The position numbers and the translations under genes were made by a program. Below are positions 34,700-48,300 of a stretch of DNA of 62,174 bases, in pieces. Every line of letters starts with the position of its first letter. Within the stretch, counting starts at the first letter, position 1. Origin of the DNA: Xylaria sp. FL1777 (lineage: Eukaryota > Ascomycota > Sordariomycetes > Xylariales > Xylariaceae); NCBI GenBank assembly GCA_022578965.1, contig MU400738.1, forward strand, positions 1-62,174. The letters run 5' to 3'. The notes under the pieces are model-generated. The model did no database searches. It saw only the letters and a list, made by a program, of their open reading frames with translations, and was not told the DNA's origin.

Positions 34700-37600
34700 A
34701 GTAGCTTAGCTGCAAAGCTTTTTTATAGCTGCTTTTTTTTGTTTTTTAGCAGGTTATAATGTAGAACTACATGTTAAAAGGTTTTTTTTTTTTTTGTGCA
34801 TTTGTAAAAAGGCATAAAAAAGCTTAAAACCTTTTTTTTATGCAAGAATGCTTTTAGCTTTATTTTTTTAGTGCGCATTTATATTATTATAGCTGTTTTA
34901 TGCTTTAGTAATTTGCTATATTTTCTAAAAGCTTTATTTTTGCTAGGCTTTTGTTTAGCTATTATTAAGTAATTATTGCTTGTTTTAGTTTAGCTTTATT
35001 TACTTATTTATTTTTTTTTTAGTGCAATTTTAGGTTTTTTTTTTTTTAACTATTTTTTTTGCTAGAAGTTTAAAGTTAGCGTTAGATTTTTTTTAGCTAT
35101 GCTTTTACTATTGCTTATAGGCTTGCTTTTTGTTTAGTTTTTAGCTTTTTAAGCTTTTACGTTTTAAATAAAGGTTTTGATTTTTTTTGTTGCTTTTTAG
35201 ATTGATTTTTTAGCTGTTAAGCTTTTTATGCAGTACTTATAAGCTATTGCTTTGCTGCTAAAATATAAGTTAATAAAAAAGATCTTTATTTTAGTTTTTA
35301 AGTGCTTTATTTTAATTGCTTTAAAAGCTTTAGCTATACGTTTAAAGCATTTATTTTAGATTGCTATTAGCAAATTAGCAATGCTTTTTGTTTTATTTTC
35401 TTTAAAGTTCTTATATTAAGTTATTATACTATAAGCTAAAGTGCTTTATATTATTATAACATATACTTGCTTTGCTTTTATTATGCTGCTGCTTTATATA
35501 AAGTTTTATAGCTTAGTTATTATATATAACTAAATGCTTAATTTTTTTTTAAGCTTTACTAAGTGTTTTTTTTATTTTATGTTTTTATTAAACTATACCT
35601 TTAAAAACTTTGCGCTGTTTTTTAAGTATACTGTTATATTAAAAAGGTGTATTACTTATATAAATGCTATTTTATTGCTAAAAATGTGCATTAATTTGCT
35701 TTTTTATAATATAAACTTTATTTTATATTATTTTGCTTAATTTTTATATGTTTTTTATACTGCTTTTAAAGTTTTATAGTTTTGTTTTATATTTAGGTTT
35801 ATTATAATAAAGTTAGTATTATTAGCAAAGCTAATTATTACTAGCTTTTAATATATAGCAAGGTTATTATAAAGTATTAAAATATATAAAAAAAAAAAAA
35901 GAAATAAAAGTAGAAACTCTTAAAGAACTTTAGCTTTTAGTGCTATTAGCAAAAATACTGCTTTATTAAAGCAAAAATGTATTATATAGTTTAATATAAA
36001 AAAGTTTACTTATATAACTATTTAAAAAAAAAAGCTTTTTTGTTATAAAATATATATTATTTTTTTTTTATTAATAGTATTAAAAGTTTTTATAATATTT
36101 AGCTGTAGTAAAAACGCTATGCTTTTTTTGCTAATTGCTTTTTTTGCTGTTTTTAAAACTAGTTTAATAGTTATATTTATTAACTTGTTTTGTTTGTTAT
36201 TTATTTAGTTGTTTAGCAGAAAACTTTTTTGCTTAACTATTTTTGTTATGCAATAATATAGCTTTTTTTTTAGCACTTTTTTTACTATATAAATAAACGC
36301 AATAAAGCATTACTTTTTAGCTGTTTTTTTAGTTTTTTTTAACTTTTTAAGTTTAAATATAACTATTATTTTTGCTTGCTTAAATTGCACTAAGTAATAC
36401 TTTAATAAAAAGCTAATAGTATATAATATTGCTATTTTTTTTGTTAAAGCAAGTTTATAAGCTTTAAAAAAGCTATTAAGTAATAAGTTATTTTTTAGCG
36501 CTTTTTATAGCACTAACTTTTATATTAACAATATTATATTTTTTTTTTTTATATTAACGTTAATTATAAACTTTTAGTAGTTATTATAAGTTAGGTTTTT
36601 TTTAAGTATATTAAACAGGTTTACTAGTAATACAAAAAAAAAGCATTTTATTAGTAAAGCTATTTTTTTTTTAAAAGTATTAGCAAAAAGCAGCTTATTT
36701 TTTATTTGTTTTAGCAGTAAAATTATAGTAATTTTTAAAGCTAGCTTATAAGCAAACTTTGCTTATTTAGCTAAGCTTTATAATAACTTAAAATCTTTAG
36801 ATACTTTTATAAATGCTTATTTTTAGCTGCGTTTTTATGCTTTTTTTATTTTATTGCTAAAGGCCTTTTTTTTTTTTTTAAAGGCTTGCTATATTGCTTT
36901 AGTTTTTTTGCTTTAAAACTTATAGTATGCTTGTTTTGCTTTTTTTTTTGTTTTAACTACTTTTAAGAACTATTAAAGTAATACTTAGTGTTTTTTCCTT
37001 ATAGTTTTTTTAAGCGTTGTTTTATTTGCTATTTTTACTAGTTGCTAAATTAAGAAATTAAAAGCATTATTTAGCTTGTTAAATATATGTAGCATATGCG
37101 TTTTTATAATAATAGCTTTTGCTTTTGCAGCTGTTTTATTTTTATTTAATTTAAGCTAGTTTTATTTTTTTGCTTTTTTTAAGTATTTTTATAAAGCTGC
37201 TTTTAAATTAATTATAACTTTTAGTGCTTTATAGTTAAAACTTAGCTACTTTAAGTCCTTTTAATAAATAGTAGCTAAATTGCTAAACATTTATACTAAG
37301 TTTATTATTAAGCTTTTTTATTTGTGTTTTGTTTTAATTATTTTTTTTTAAAAAATAGCTAGCATAAAATCTTATTATATAATAAACTTAAGCAGTTTAT
37401 TTGCTTTTTAGCTTTTTTTGCTTTTTAAGTTTTATAATAAGTAATAAAAGTTAAAGTTGCTTATAAATATATAGCGTTTTTTTAGCTTGCTTACTTTACG
37501 TATTTTTTAAATTAAACTATGCTAAACTGTTTTTTTTTAATTTAGCAAATATATTAACTATAAAAATACCGCTAAATTATTATTGCTTATTATAACTTTT

Positions 37601-39200
37601 GCTTAGTTTTTATTAGCGTTTTTTACTAGCGTTTTTATTGTAATTTTTTTGTTTATATATAATATAGCTTTGCTTTTTAACTAAATAACCTAGTAGCTAT
37701 TATTATTAAAGCAATATATATTGCTATGTTTATTAATTACTAGCTTTTAAACTATTATATAATTAAAGCTGTTGTTTTATAGCATGTATACTATGTTACT
37801 TTTAAATTTTGCAATGTTTTAAAAAGCAATATTATATATTATTAAGTTAATAAAAATGAGTTTTTGCTTGCATTGCTAGTTTGCTGTTTTTTTGCTAATA
37901 ACTTTTTTTTATTTAGTTTTATAAATGCTAATACTGTTAGCATTTTTAAACTACTTTTATTTATTTTTTTGCTTATTATTGCTACTTTTTTAGCACTTTA
38001 AAAGCTTTTAAGTTATAATATATATGCTATTTTTGCTTTGTTTTTTTGTTTAACTTTTTTTTAGTAAGCTTTATTTTATATTACGTGCGTTTTTTTGTAG
38101 TTTATGCATTTTTGCTTTGCTTTTTGCATTTTTACTAAGCAGCTTTTTTTATTTTTTTAATGTTTTAAAGCTAAGCAATAGTTATACTTTAAGTTTTTGC
38201 AACAATATTTAGCTATATAATTATATTTATAATAGTTAAAGCACTATATAACTTTAAGCTTTATAATAAAAAGTTTGCAGTTAAATAGCTAAGCTTTTTA
38301 TAAAAAGCTATTTTTGCATATTGTTTTAGCTGCTATAATACTGCTTATATATAATAATATTAACGCAAATCTAGCTTTTATATTTTTAAATAGCATTTTT
38401 TTGTACTTTATAACTTTAGAATATTTACTACGTAATAGCTGCAATAAATTTTTGTTTAAATGTATTGCTTTAATTTGTTTTACTAAAACGCTTTTTATTA
38501 TTAACGCTATTTTCTTTTGTTATACTTTTAACTTTTTTTTAAAAGCTTTTATAATTTATTTTCTTTCTTTAATTCTTTAAAGCACTGCTTCCTTAAAAGT
38601 AATTATTATATTTTTGCTATATAGCTTTTTAGCAGTAATTATATTACTGCTTGTAAGCGCTATATTTACTGCTTTAACAATATTAGCTAATATTTTATTT
38701 TTAAAGTTATTAGCTTATTTTTTAACCTTAATTAGTACTTTTTTATTTTGTTTAAATAGCATTGCTTTATTATTATAAGCTAGCTATAAAGCTGCAATTT
38801 ATGCTTAAGATTTTAGCATGTTTATGTTTAATAAGGTTTATTAAAAAAGCTTTTAAACAGTATTTTTAACGCTTTTTTAGTTAGCTTTTATAGTAGCATT
38901 TAGGTTATAGCAAGTTATAAATATATTAAGGTCGTTTTTATTGTTAAACTTTATACTTTGCTAGCTTTTTTAGGCCTTTTTTAACGTATATATTATTTGT
39001 GCTTTTTTTATGTTTTTTTAGAAAAAGATTCTTTTTGCTATTTTTTTTTCTGTTAGCACTTATAGTACTAATTTTATAATTTTGTTAATTATTTTTTATA
39101 CACTAAAAAGTTCGTTAGCTTTACGTTTTCTGTTAAAACGTTACTGCGTTATAGTTGCATTACTAATAAATTTTAGTAGCACATTAATTACGTTTTTAAT
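34700..39200 (-). pseudogene. LINE copy A coding region: endonuclease and reverse transcriptase, RIP-inactivated
   Basis: Read on the minus strand. Endonuclease (EEP/APE type): QEP as TAA-AAG-CTA at 37749-37741, GDFN...HH.LW as ISNFNFYYLL-stop at about 37464-37429, and IDLV as IINLV at 37308-37294. Reverse transcriptase: LDI..AFD as LNIIKTFNTIN near 36099, VPQGSP as V-L-stop-E-F-L at 35928-35911, and the active site FADDTN as FANNTNFIIINLNIK starting at 35829. All these motif positions differ by multiples of three, so the frame is kept from 37749 to 35829 without net indels. A CxC motif of the usual C-terminal Cys/His knuckle is at about 34800, after which an A run shifts frame. QMRT..IGL-like residues precede it near 34885. 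A separate frame near 39185-39000 probably marks ORF1. The T-rich open frames on the plus strand are antisense shadows. Confidence 0.9.
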
Positions 39201-39290
39201 AAATAAGTTGTTTAATACTATTTTTCCGTTTTTTGTTATATTTGTATTCCGCAAATGAAATATAACTTACTTAATAAATAAAAGTTGCTA

Positions 39291-39327
39291 CGCTAATTCT
39301 AGCGATCTTAATTATTTAATAATTAAG
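39291..39327 (-). promoter_or_regulatory. Two adjacent palindromes in the LINE A 5' UTR
   Basis: cgcta-attc-tagcg at 39291-39304 and cttaattatt-t-aataattaag at 39307-39327, both perfect. The counterparts in copy B (about 53099-53140) still pair, and copy C keeps traces near 3080-3110. They may be 5' UTR structures or promoter-binding sites; their role is unknown. Confidence 0.5.
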
Positions 39328-39377
39328 CTTAAACTCACAAAGTTATAATTAAGTATAAAGAATTCAAAAAAGGTCAC

Positions 39378-39394
39378 CATAAAATATTATTATT
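39378..39394. repeat. Target-site duplication of LINE A, right
   Basis: CATAAAATATTATTATT, exact match to 34217-34233. Four bases (tcac) separate it from the last base shared with LINE B and may be untemplated nucleotides at the 5' junction. Confidence 0.75.
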
Positions 39395-41317
39395 GTTTTT
39401 TATTATAGTTTTATTATAGTAATAATTTTTAGTAATTAGTTAAATTACTAGCTTTAGTTTTTAAAACGTATTAATTTTTATATTAACTATTAATGTTTTT
39501 TTGTTTTATTATATTTAAAGCAATTTAAACTATAAAAATATTTTGTTTGTTTTTATTAGTTCTTTTTTTATAGTATTTTTTATAGCTTTTAATTTTATTT
39601 ATTTTTGTTTTAAAATTTTATAAGTTCTGTTTTTTTAAATTTATTTAGCAATTAAATGTTTTAATAGTTTATAATTAGTTTAATAATTATATTATTTATA
39701 GTTATAGTTTTGTTTTTTTAAATATAATTTTTTTAAGCTATATTTTAAGCTTTAATAGTTTAAAGTTTTTATAGTTTTATAAATTTGCTAACTATATTAA
39801 TTTATTATTTTTTATTATTTATTATTTTTAATTAAACTATTTTTTTAAGTTATATATTAAACAACTTTAATTATTTATATAGCAAATATATTTTTTTGTA
39901 ATTTGTTTTAATAACTATAAAACTTTTAAATAATATTTATATGTTTGTTTATTTTAACTTATATAAATAAAGCATTTAAATTTATTTAGTATAGCACTTT
40001 TATTTTAACTTAAAATAGCAATTTTATATTTTTGCTTTAAAAATGTATTTTTTAAATTGCTTTATTATTTTTTATTATTTTAAACTTTTATAACTTATAC
40101 TTTTTTTTTAAGTTAAAAAATCTTTTTTTTTTTGTAGCTTTTTTTTTTGTTTTTTTTTTAAATTAACATTATTTTTAAAAATGTTTTTTTTTTTTTTTTA
40201 GTTATAATATTTAATTTTAGATATATTTTAAGGTTATTGTTTTTAAACTTTATTAATTTGCTTAAATCTTTATTTAATATTTTCTTAAATATTTTTTTTT
40301 TTTATTTTTTTTAGTTTTTTTAATTTTAAAGTACTAATTAAATAATTGTTAATTAATTATAATAGCTATATTAATATATATATTAATTTTTGCTAGTTTA
40401 TTTATTTTGCATAATTTGTTTTAAATTTAAGTTTTAAGTTTACTATAAAATAAATAAAATAATATAAGCTTAAGCAATTTTAAAATTACTATTAATTATT
40501 TAAATTTTATAGCATAATTTACTGCTGCTTTTATTTGTTTTAAGTAATAAAGTGCTTTTTTTGCGTGTTTTACTTTTTAAGTATTTTTAAATAATGCTTT
40601 TATTTAATTTTTAAACTTAATATAATTTTTAAAAATTTTTTTTGTTTTTAGCTTAAGGTTAGTTAATTTATTAGCTTTTAAAAAATCTTTTAAAATAAGT
40701 TAAAACTATTTTAGTACTTTTTTTAACAAAAATTATAAAGTAGTTATTATTTTTTAATTTTTTTTTATAATAATAATAAAGTATTATTTTAAATAAAGTT
40801 TAACGTAAATTAAAAAAGCTTTTATATTTATAAATTTATTATAAAGCTTTAAAGTAATAAGTTTAAAACTTTTAATGTTTAGCATTTTTAACATTATAAA
40901 TAATTTTAATAATAAAAGCAATAATAGTAATAAAAAGTTAGGTTTTTTATTTTAAGTTATTACTTTAAATATAACAATAATAAAAATAAAGATTAAGTTT
41001 ACTAATAATAATATTAATATTAGTTATAATATAATTATTTGTTTAAAGCTTTAACTTATTATTATAATAGTAATTATTATTACTGCTTTAATTATTATAA
41101 TTAATATTTATGCTAATTCAAAAGTTATAACGCTTAATATTTAAGCTATTTTTTAAATTAAAATAACTAGTTTACTTTATAGCATTAGTATTAATATTAG
41201 TTTTTTTTTATTACTATTGCTTAATTGTTTTTTTTTTGTTATTGCTTTTTTTTTAATAAAAATAACTAATAAAAGTACTAAAATTTATTATTTTAATGTA
41301 TTATTAGTTCTAAAAAT
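39395..41317. other. Unassigned, extremely AT-rich host DNA
   Basis: Continuation of the T-rich host sequence interrupted by LINE A. No gene or repeat partner recognised. Confidence 0.45.
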
Positions 41318-42067
41318 CTTTAAAATTTTTAAACTTAATTTTTAACTTTTTGTTTTTAATAATATAACTTAAATTTAGTTTATTAATTATTAAGTAAAGT
41401 TTATTTACATAATATTGTTTAGCATTTTTGTTTTTTAAATATTTTTTTAGTATATTTTTAAAAGTTTATTTTATAAATTGTTTATTATTTAACTTTTTAT
41501 ATTAATATTTGTTTTTATATATTAAGTTTTACTAATTAAAAAGCTATTAAAATATAATAAACCTGTTATATATTAATATAATAAGTTTACTTTTAAAGTT
41601 TTAATTTATAAATAATAATAAAATTTTTAATAGTAGTTCATTAAAGAAGTTTTTAAAGTACTTTTATTATTATATATTAATAAAAGTTTTAAAAAATTAA
41701 AAGTAATAAATATATTAGTGCTTAATAATTATACAAAATTAATAATAAAAAAACTAAAAACTAAATAAATAACTAAATATAAAAAGTATATAATTATATA
41801 AACAAAAAAAACAATAGTAATAATTTATAAATGTTACTTTTTTTAATAAACTTAACGTTATATTATTTTAAGTTTAAAGCTTAATAAACTTAACGCTTAA
41901 GTTTGTTAAGTTTAAAGCTTAATAAACTTAATGCTTAAGTTTATTAAGTCCATGCATTAAACCTTTATAATAGTTTAAATATATATTCTTTTAATAAATA
42001 AAACTTTTTCTACGCATGTTTTTTTTACACCTAGCCTTTTAACTGGCTTAGTTAGCCTATTTTATAA
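41318..42067 (+). repeat. R3, 750-bp inverted repeat, left arm
   Basis: Pairs in inverted orientation with 61075-61820 along its whole length, from ctttaaaatttttaaac at the outer end to ggcttagttagcctatttt at the inner end. It contains a local repeat of about 31 bp (aagtttaaagcttaataaac then ttaacgctt) in two to three units. A fragment of the same arm lies at 575-835. The inner 60 bases (cacctagccttttaactgg) keep more G+C than the rest. No target duplication was found outside the arms. Confidence 0.8.
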
Positions 42068-42071
42068 CAAA

Positions 42072-42129
42072 AATAAGCTAAAGTATAATTATTATATAGT
42101 TTTAAATATTTTATTTTTAGTAGCCTTTA
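42072..42129 (+). mobile_element. R2 copy B, first segment
   Basis: ataagctaaagtataattat onward matches the first 58 bases of R2 copy A (24602-24658). It lies directly against the inner edge of the R3 arm and is cut off by the LTR retrotransposon. The last five bases (cttta, 42125-42129) are the left target duplication. Confidence 0.8.
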
Positions 42130-42322
42130 TGTTATAAAAGGTATAAAGCATTAAAGGTTAAGTATAATAGTTAATATATCTTTAGTTTTATAGTAAGTAT
42201 TTAATAAGACTAAAGCTTAAAGAAAGGAGAAAACTTTTATGAAATAGGTATAAAAAGGATATCTTATATATATATATAACTTGTAATATATATTAAAGTA
42301 CTTAAGTAGTTTAATTATAATA
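42130..42322. repeat. Left LTR (193 bp)
   Basis: Starts tgttataaaaggtataaagc and ends ttataata (CA mutated to TA at the end). Aligned with the right LTR, nearly all differences are transitions. Confidence 0.88.
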
Positions 42323-45300
42323 ACTATTTTTTTTTTTTTAATTAGGTTGTTTTTAATTTGTATATAAGTAAAATTAATTAAAGTAATTAATCTTAAGTAT
42401 AAATAGTAAAATAAAGTAATATAAGGTAATTAAGCATAAATATAGTGTGTTAAATAAAATGTTTATGTAGTATAGTAGTTAAAATACTTATATATTTATG
42501 CTTATGTTTACATATTAAGTTATGTTTGTTTTGTGCTATATTTATAGCAAGTTTTGCGCTTATACTTTTGTTGCTATATGTTTTTTTTTTTTTCTTTTTT
42601 TTTTTTTTTTCTTTTTAGCTGCTGCTAAACAATTAGTTTTAGCTATATATTTTACTACTGCTATTTTTATACTTATTTTATATCTTTTTTGCTTTTTTTT
42701 TAATTATTATTTGTATTATAATTATGCTGCTTAAACTTGCAGTAGTTAAAAGTAGTACATATAAACATAGTTGCAGTTAAAACTATAGTTATAAATCTAA
42801 ACGCAGAAAATTATTATAACTTGCTTTACGCTTAAATTTATTTAAAAATAAGTTTAATTTTATTATAAAACAAGACTTTAATAAACCTTTTTGCTAGAAG
42901 TTTAATAATTTTAGTAATAGAAATAAAAGTTTTAGCGGTTTGCTTTTTTTTTAAAACAGCTTTAATTTTAATAAAAATATAAATACTATTAGGTTTTTTA
43001 TAAGTTAAAAAAAAAAAAATAAAAATAAAAATAAAAATAATTTTGACTTTATAAATCTTAAAAAAAATTTAAATGCTAGCTTGCGTAATTTTAATATAAA
43101 TAACGCAAAAAATAAGTCTAATTTTAATGCAGATGTTAAAGTTTTTACGTTGTTTAAACGTTAGCTTGTTTTTATTATAACTTTTGTTTGTAAACTTTGC
43201 AAATAAATTACTAAAGCTAAAAACAAAAAGTATAAAACTATTAAAAAAACAATAGTTTTAAATAGTTTGTTAGTATATTAGCTTTATTTTAAGCGTTTTA
43301 AAAAAGCATTTTAGCTAAAAAAAAGCTTGCTTTTAAATATAGTTTGCAAATTTAAAAACTTAGAAATAATAGCTTATATAAGCTATATAAACAGCTATAC
43401 TTTATGCAAGCTTATAAGTTAATTTATATTTATTTTAAATTAGTTTTACTAATAAGTTAATTGCTTATTATGTTATATTTTAATATAATGCGTATTTAAA
43501 AGTTATTAAACTAGTTTATTTATTTTTTTGTTTTTTAAAAAAATAACTATAAAAAAGTTATTATAAATAAAAATTGTGCTATTGTTTAAAAAACTTTAGA
43601 TAATTATTATGTTAATTTTGCAGCTATGCAGTTTTATTTTTTAAAAGCATTTTTACGTTTTTTATTAACTTATAAAGCTTAGTTTTAATTAATTAACAAA
43701 ATTAATAATATAAAAATAAGTAGTTTTGTTTTTATTTTGTATAAAGTTTAGCTAATAATTAGCAATGTAAAAACATTGTACTAAATATAAGCACTTAGTA
43801 ATAAAACATAAATCTTTAGCTTGTTAAGCTATTAAGCTTTTTTATATAAGCGCTATAAGTAACTTTATTTAAACTAATTTTATAAAATTTCTTAACAAGA
43901 TTAAAACTATTTTTAATATTAGCAATATGCTTATTTAATTATATTTAAAGTATAAATTATAAACTATAAATATGTAGCTTAAAAAGCTACTTTTATTTTT
44001 TTTAAAAAAGATATATATAAAGCTATATTAATTATTGCTAATAAACATAAATAAAAATATTTAGTTAGCTTTTTTTAATATAAAAATGTTTTAAAGTTTA
44101 ATAATTAGTGTTTTAAGGCTTTTTTATAAAAATATTATAACTTATTTATAGCGTTTTTACGTATAGCTTATTAGTAAAGCATAAGTATTTTAAAACTTAA
44201 AGCAATAAGTATAATTTTTATTACGCAATTAAAAATAAAAAAATAACTAGTTAATATATATAATATATTTAAGCTTTAATTTATAGCTAAATTAATAATA
44301 AATTAGTATTATTTTGTTAGCTTAATAGCTTTGCTTTTTTTTTGTAACTTAAGCGCTTTTTAAAGTTTTTAATTGCTTTAAAAGCTATAATATTAATAAT
44401 AAATACTTATTAATTATATTTAGTTAGCTAGCTTTTTTACTTAATAAAATAATATTTTTTTTTATTATAAGTTATTTTATTTACTATATTTTTAACCTTT
44501 TATTTTTTTAACTTATTTTTAAGGTTTAGTATAAATAAACTATATTTATGTTTAGCTTTTTAAAGCTTAAATAATTAAATTAAAAAAACGGAATAAAAGC
44601 AGCTGTATTATTTTAAAAAATTAATATAGTATGCTTATAAACTAACTATAAAAAGAATTTAAAAAGGTTTAATAAACTTAAGCGCTAATTTTTTATTTTT
44701 AAACTTAATATTTTTTGTTAATAATGCTATTAAGTTTTTAGTTTTAAAAATTATAAGTTTATGCTTATTATTGTAGTATTTTATATATTTATTAGTTATA
44801 ATTTGCTATTGCTTTATTATTTTGTTTTTAATAGTTTATAACTTATTAAAACGTTTTTGTATAGCTAAGATTTTTTTTAATATAAAGTTATTTTTAATAA
44901 ACAAACAAAATTTTAGCATATAACTATATAAAGCTTTAAAAAGTAATCGTTTAATTGTAAAATTAATAGTAGAATTTATAGCAAAAAAGGCTTAAAGTAA
45001 AAATTAAAGCTAATTAGTTTGTTTATTATTTATAAAGCACTTAAAATAGCTTTTAATTACTTAGTTTATTTGTTTTGTTTGTTTATTAGTTTTAAAGTAA
45101 AATATTATTAAAAGCTTTTGTTTAACTTTTAAGTAATAATATAAATTAAACTAAAATTAGCTAGTAAAAATAAAGCTTTTATTAAAAATAATGCTTTTTA
45201 AGCTACTATAAATACATTTGATTTTATAATAAAATAAAACTGCTAGCTTAACTAAAGTTATAGTAATATTAATTAAAAATAAGTATATAAACTTAATAAA

Positions 45301-48300
45301 TCTATTTATAATAACAAAAATAATATTAACTAGTTTTTTTTTATAAAAGGTTTTTAGTAAACTTATAATAAAATTTATAAATAGCTTTTATATAAGTTTA
45401 CTAAATATTAATAAAACATTAAGTTTACTGTATTTTTAGTAGTGTTTTGCTTTAGTTTTAAAGCAAATTATATAGCTTTATATGTATTTCTTAATATTTA
45501 GTTTTATATTGCTTTAGTAAAACTTTTGTTATAGTAGTTTTAAAGTATAGCTTTAGTTAAAATGTTTAGCTAAAAAATTATTATAATATAGCTTAATAAG
45601 TTAAAAGTATATAGCTTTTTTAAAAAAAATATAAATTTTGTTTTTATAGCAAACTAAAGATTTTTTTATTAACTATTAAAAATTTGTAAGCTTTTTTGCT
45701 TTTAATTGTTTTATAATTGCATAGCATTTAAGGTTTTTTTTTTAAACTTTTTAAATAAGGTTTTTTAGCTTTTTAAAAGCTTTTAAATCTTTTAATTTTT
45801 TTAAGCTTGCAGCTATTTGCGTATGTAAACGTATAACTGCTTAAATAAAAAAAGCTTTTTTAGCAAATATAGCTTTAAGATATAAAGCTTTAGCTTAAGC
45901 ATTAAAGTATAAATTAAAAACTTTAACTTGTTATATTATTATAATTTTTTTTTTTAACGTTAAAAAAATATTAATATTATTAAGCAAAATAGCTATATAA
46001 TTAAAACAGCGCAAAAAAAAATTAGCTTTATTTTTTTTGCTTGCTTAATATTTAATAATAAAGTTAAAAAAAGCTAATAATAAACATTAATAAGCTTGCT
46101 TTTTATTAAGCTTTAGCGTTTTTATAAACGCTTAAAAGTTAGCATAATTAGTTAATACTTTAATTAATAAATTGCTTTTTTGTAAATAATACTACTAGTG
46201 CTTAAAGCAATTTATTATTACAAGTATTTTTTAGTTAAATATACTATACTGCATTTTTTTTTTAAATAGCTTTTAAGAATAAAATATAACTAGTTTAAAA
46301 ATGCTTTAATTATTTTGTTAAAATAGATTTTCTATAAAAGCTATTTTAAAAAAATCAGTTTTTAGCAATATTTGTTTTTTAGGGTTAAAATATATAAAAA
46401 AAATAGCTTACTTAAATATATTTTAAAGGTTTTTAAAAGCTTTTTTTCTAGAACTATTTAAAAAGATTTAACCTTTTTTTGTTTTTGTTGTGTTTTTTTT
46501 TAAATACTTAAACAAAAGCGCAGCAATATAAAAATACTTATTTATAAAACAGCAATAAAAGTTGCAAAACTTTAAAAATTATTATAGCGCTTAATAAGTA
46601 TTTAATATAAGCTATTATTAAATAATATTTATATATAAAAAGTTCATTTTAATTTTTTAGCTAAAAATAATATAACTTAAAAATTTAATTTTTTTTTAAT
46701 AAAATTAGCACTTAAATAGTTTAACATATAGTTTTGCTTTTTGTAGCTTTTTAATAATGTTTTAAACATGTTTTATATAAAAATTTTTATTTAAAAAAAA
46801 ATAAGCATATTATTAAAATATATAATACAAAATATATTTATTATATTATTAAGTGCTTTTTATATATAACTTTAAAAAGTAGCAAAAGCATTTAATAAAC
46901 TTATAAGCATAACTAAAAATTTATAATAACTATAGCATATATAAAATGCTGTTTTTTATTTATTTTTTTTTTAAATGCATAAGCAATAATAAACGTTTTT
47001 AAAGTTAATTTTGCTAAAGATTTTAGCTTTTAAAATTTTATTAAGCAGCTTTAAAATAAGTAGTAAAATATATTGATTTTTGTATATAACCTAATTAAAT
47101 TCTTTATAGTTTATATATAAACGTAAGCTTTTATTTTTTTTAAGTATAAAAAAAATTAAAGCGCTAGTAAAGCTAATAAACTTTTTAATTTTTTTTGCTT
47201 TTAACATTTTATTAAGCTATTTTTATAGTTTTTTTAGCTTATTTTAGGCTAATAAATATATAAAAAAATAAAGTATAACTATGTTTTTTTTTAGCTTAAT
47301 AGCGAAGTTTTTTTGTTTTAATTGTAGTAATATGTTTGTTTTGCTAGTATTAAAAAACTTAAATAAATTATAAAACTTTTTTAAAATTGCTATAAAATTA
47401 AAATAACTAAGGCTTTTTTTTAACTTTTTAAGCTATATAAGTTTAAATAGTTAAATAATAACATAACAGCAAGTTTAGTTTTAGTAAGCTTTTGTAAACT
47501 TAATTAAACTAAATATTTTTATTTAAAAGCAGCATAATTTAAAAAACTATTAATTAGTGCTTAAATTTAATATAATTTTTTTATTTTTTAAAATAGTTTA
47601 AAATAATAAAAAAAAGCTGCTTTTAAAGCAATAATTATAGTTAATAGCTATGCATGCATGCTTAATTTTATAAGTAATACTATAACTATTAATTAATTTG
47701 CAAATAATTTAATAAGCTTTATAAGTAAAAAATTTATTTTTAGTAGCATGCTATAATATAAATATATAAAAAGATGCTTATTGCAATTTATAATAAAAAG
47801 CAAAAGTAAAACTAATATAGTTATATTTAGCGCATAAATTAAAATTAACATAAGTTTTAATAAATAGTTTTATAGAGCTAATAAAATAAATAATGCAAAA
47901 AGTATAAAAACGGCATAAAATAAATATATAAAGTAATAACTTTAGCTTAAAACTTATAGCTAGTATAATTAGTGCTAAGCTTACTACTTGTTTTCTAAAT
48001 TATAGTATTATAGCTTTTATAAAAAAAGTATATAAAACTTTAATTGTTGTTTTTAGTTTTTTTTATTTATGTTTTAGTTTTTATTTACTTAGATTTTTTA
48101 GATAGTTTATTTTTAAATAGTATTATTATTATAGCTAGTATAGCTATTAAATCTATTATTTTTGTTATTACTATTATTATTATTACTTTTAAGCTAAAGG
48201 TAATTAAAAGTAATATAGCTACGTTATTTATAGCTATAGCAAGTAAAGTTTTTATAAAAGTTTAAATTTAAATTATTTCTATTGTTGTTTTAAGGTTAAT

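Larger units (their letters stand above)
34234..39377 (-). mobile_element. Tad/I-like LINE retrotransposon, copy A (full length)
   Basis: A 5.1-kb non-LTR retrotransposon lying on the minus strand. Its 5' end is at about 39373 (sense start ccttttttgaattc). Its 3' end is at about 34245, followed by a TAA-type tail and flanked by a 17-bp target duplication. In sense order it has a 5' UTR with two hairpins, a region probably holding ORF1, then ORF2 with endonuclease, RT and a C-terminal Cys motif, and a 3' UTR closing with a small hairpin. It is inverted relative to copy B (53052-58193). The two differ mostly by transitions, and copy A is less mutated in most places compared. RIP has filled the frame with TAA and TAG, so it is dead. 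Confidence 0.9.

Noticed and set aside
34493..38580. Hydrophobic open frames on the plus strand of LINE A (34493-34759, 35534-35740, 38314-38580) with counterparts in LINE B, suggesting conserved membrane proteins
   Set aside because: They lie antisense to a frame carrying clear endonuclease and RT motifs. The A-rich sense strand turns into F/L/I codons when read backwards, and conservation between copies is explained by common descent.
45095..45120. FxNNILL-like reading on the minus strand of the LTR element as a retroviral-type RT site
   Set aside because: The residues that follow do not resemble an RT palm domain, so the match is probably chance.
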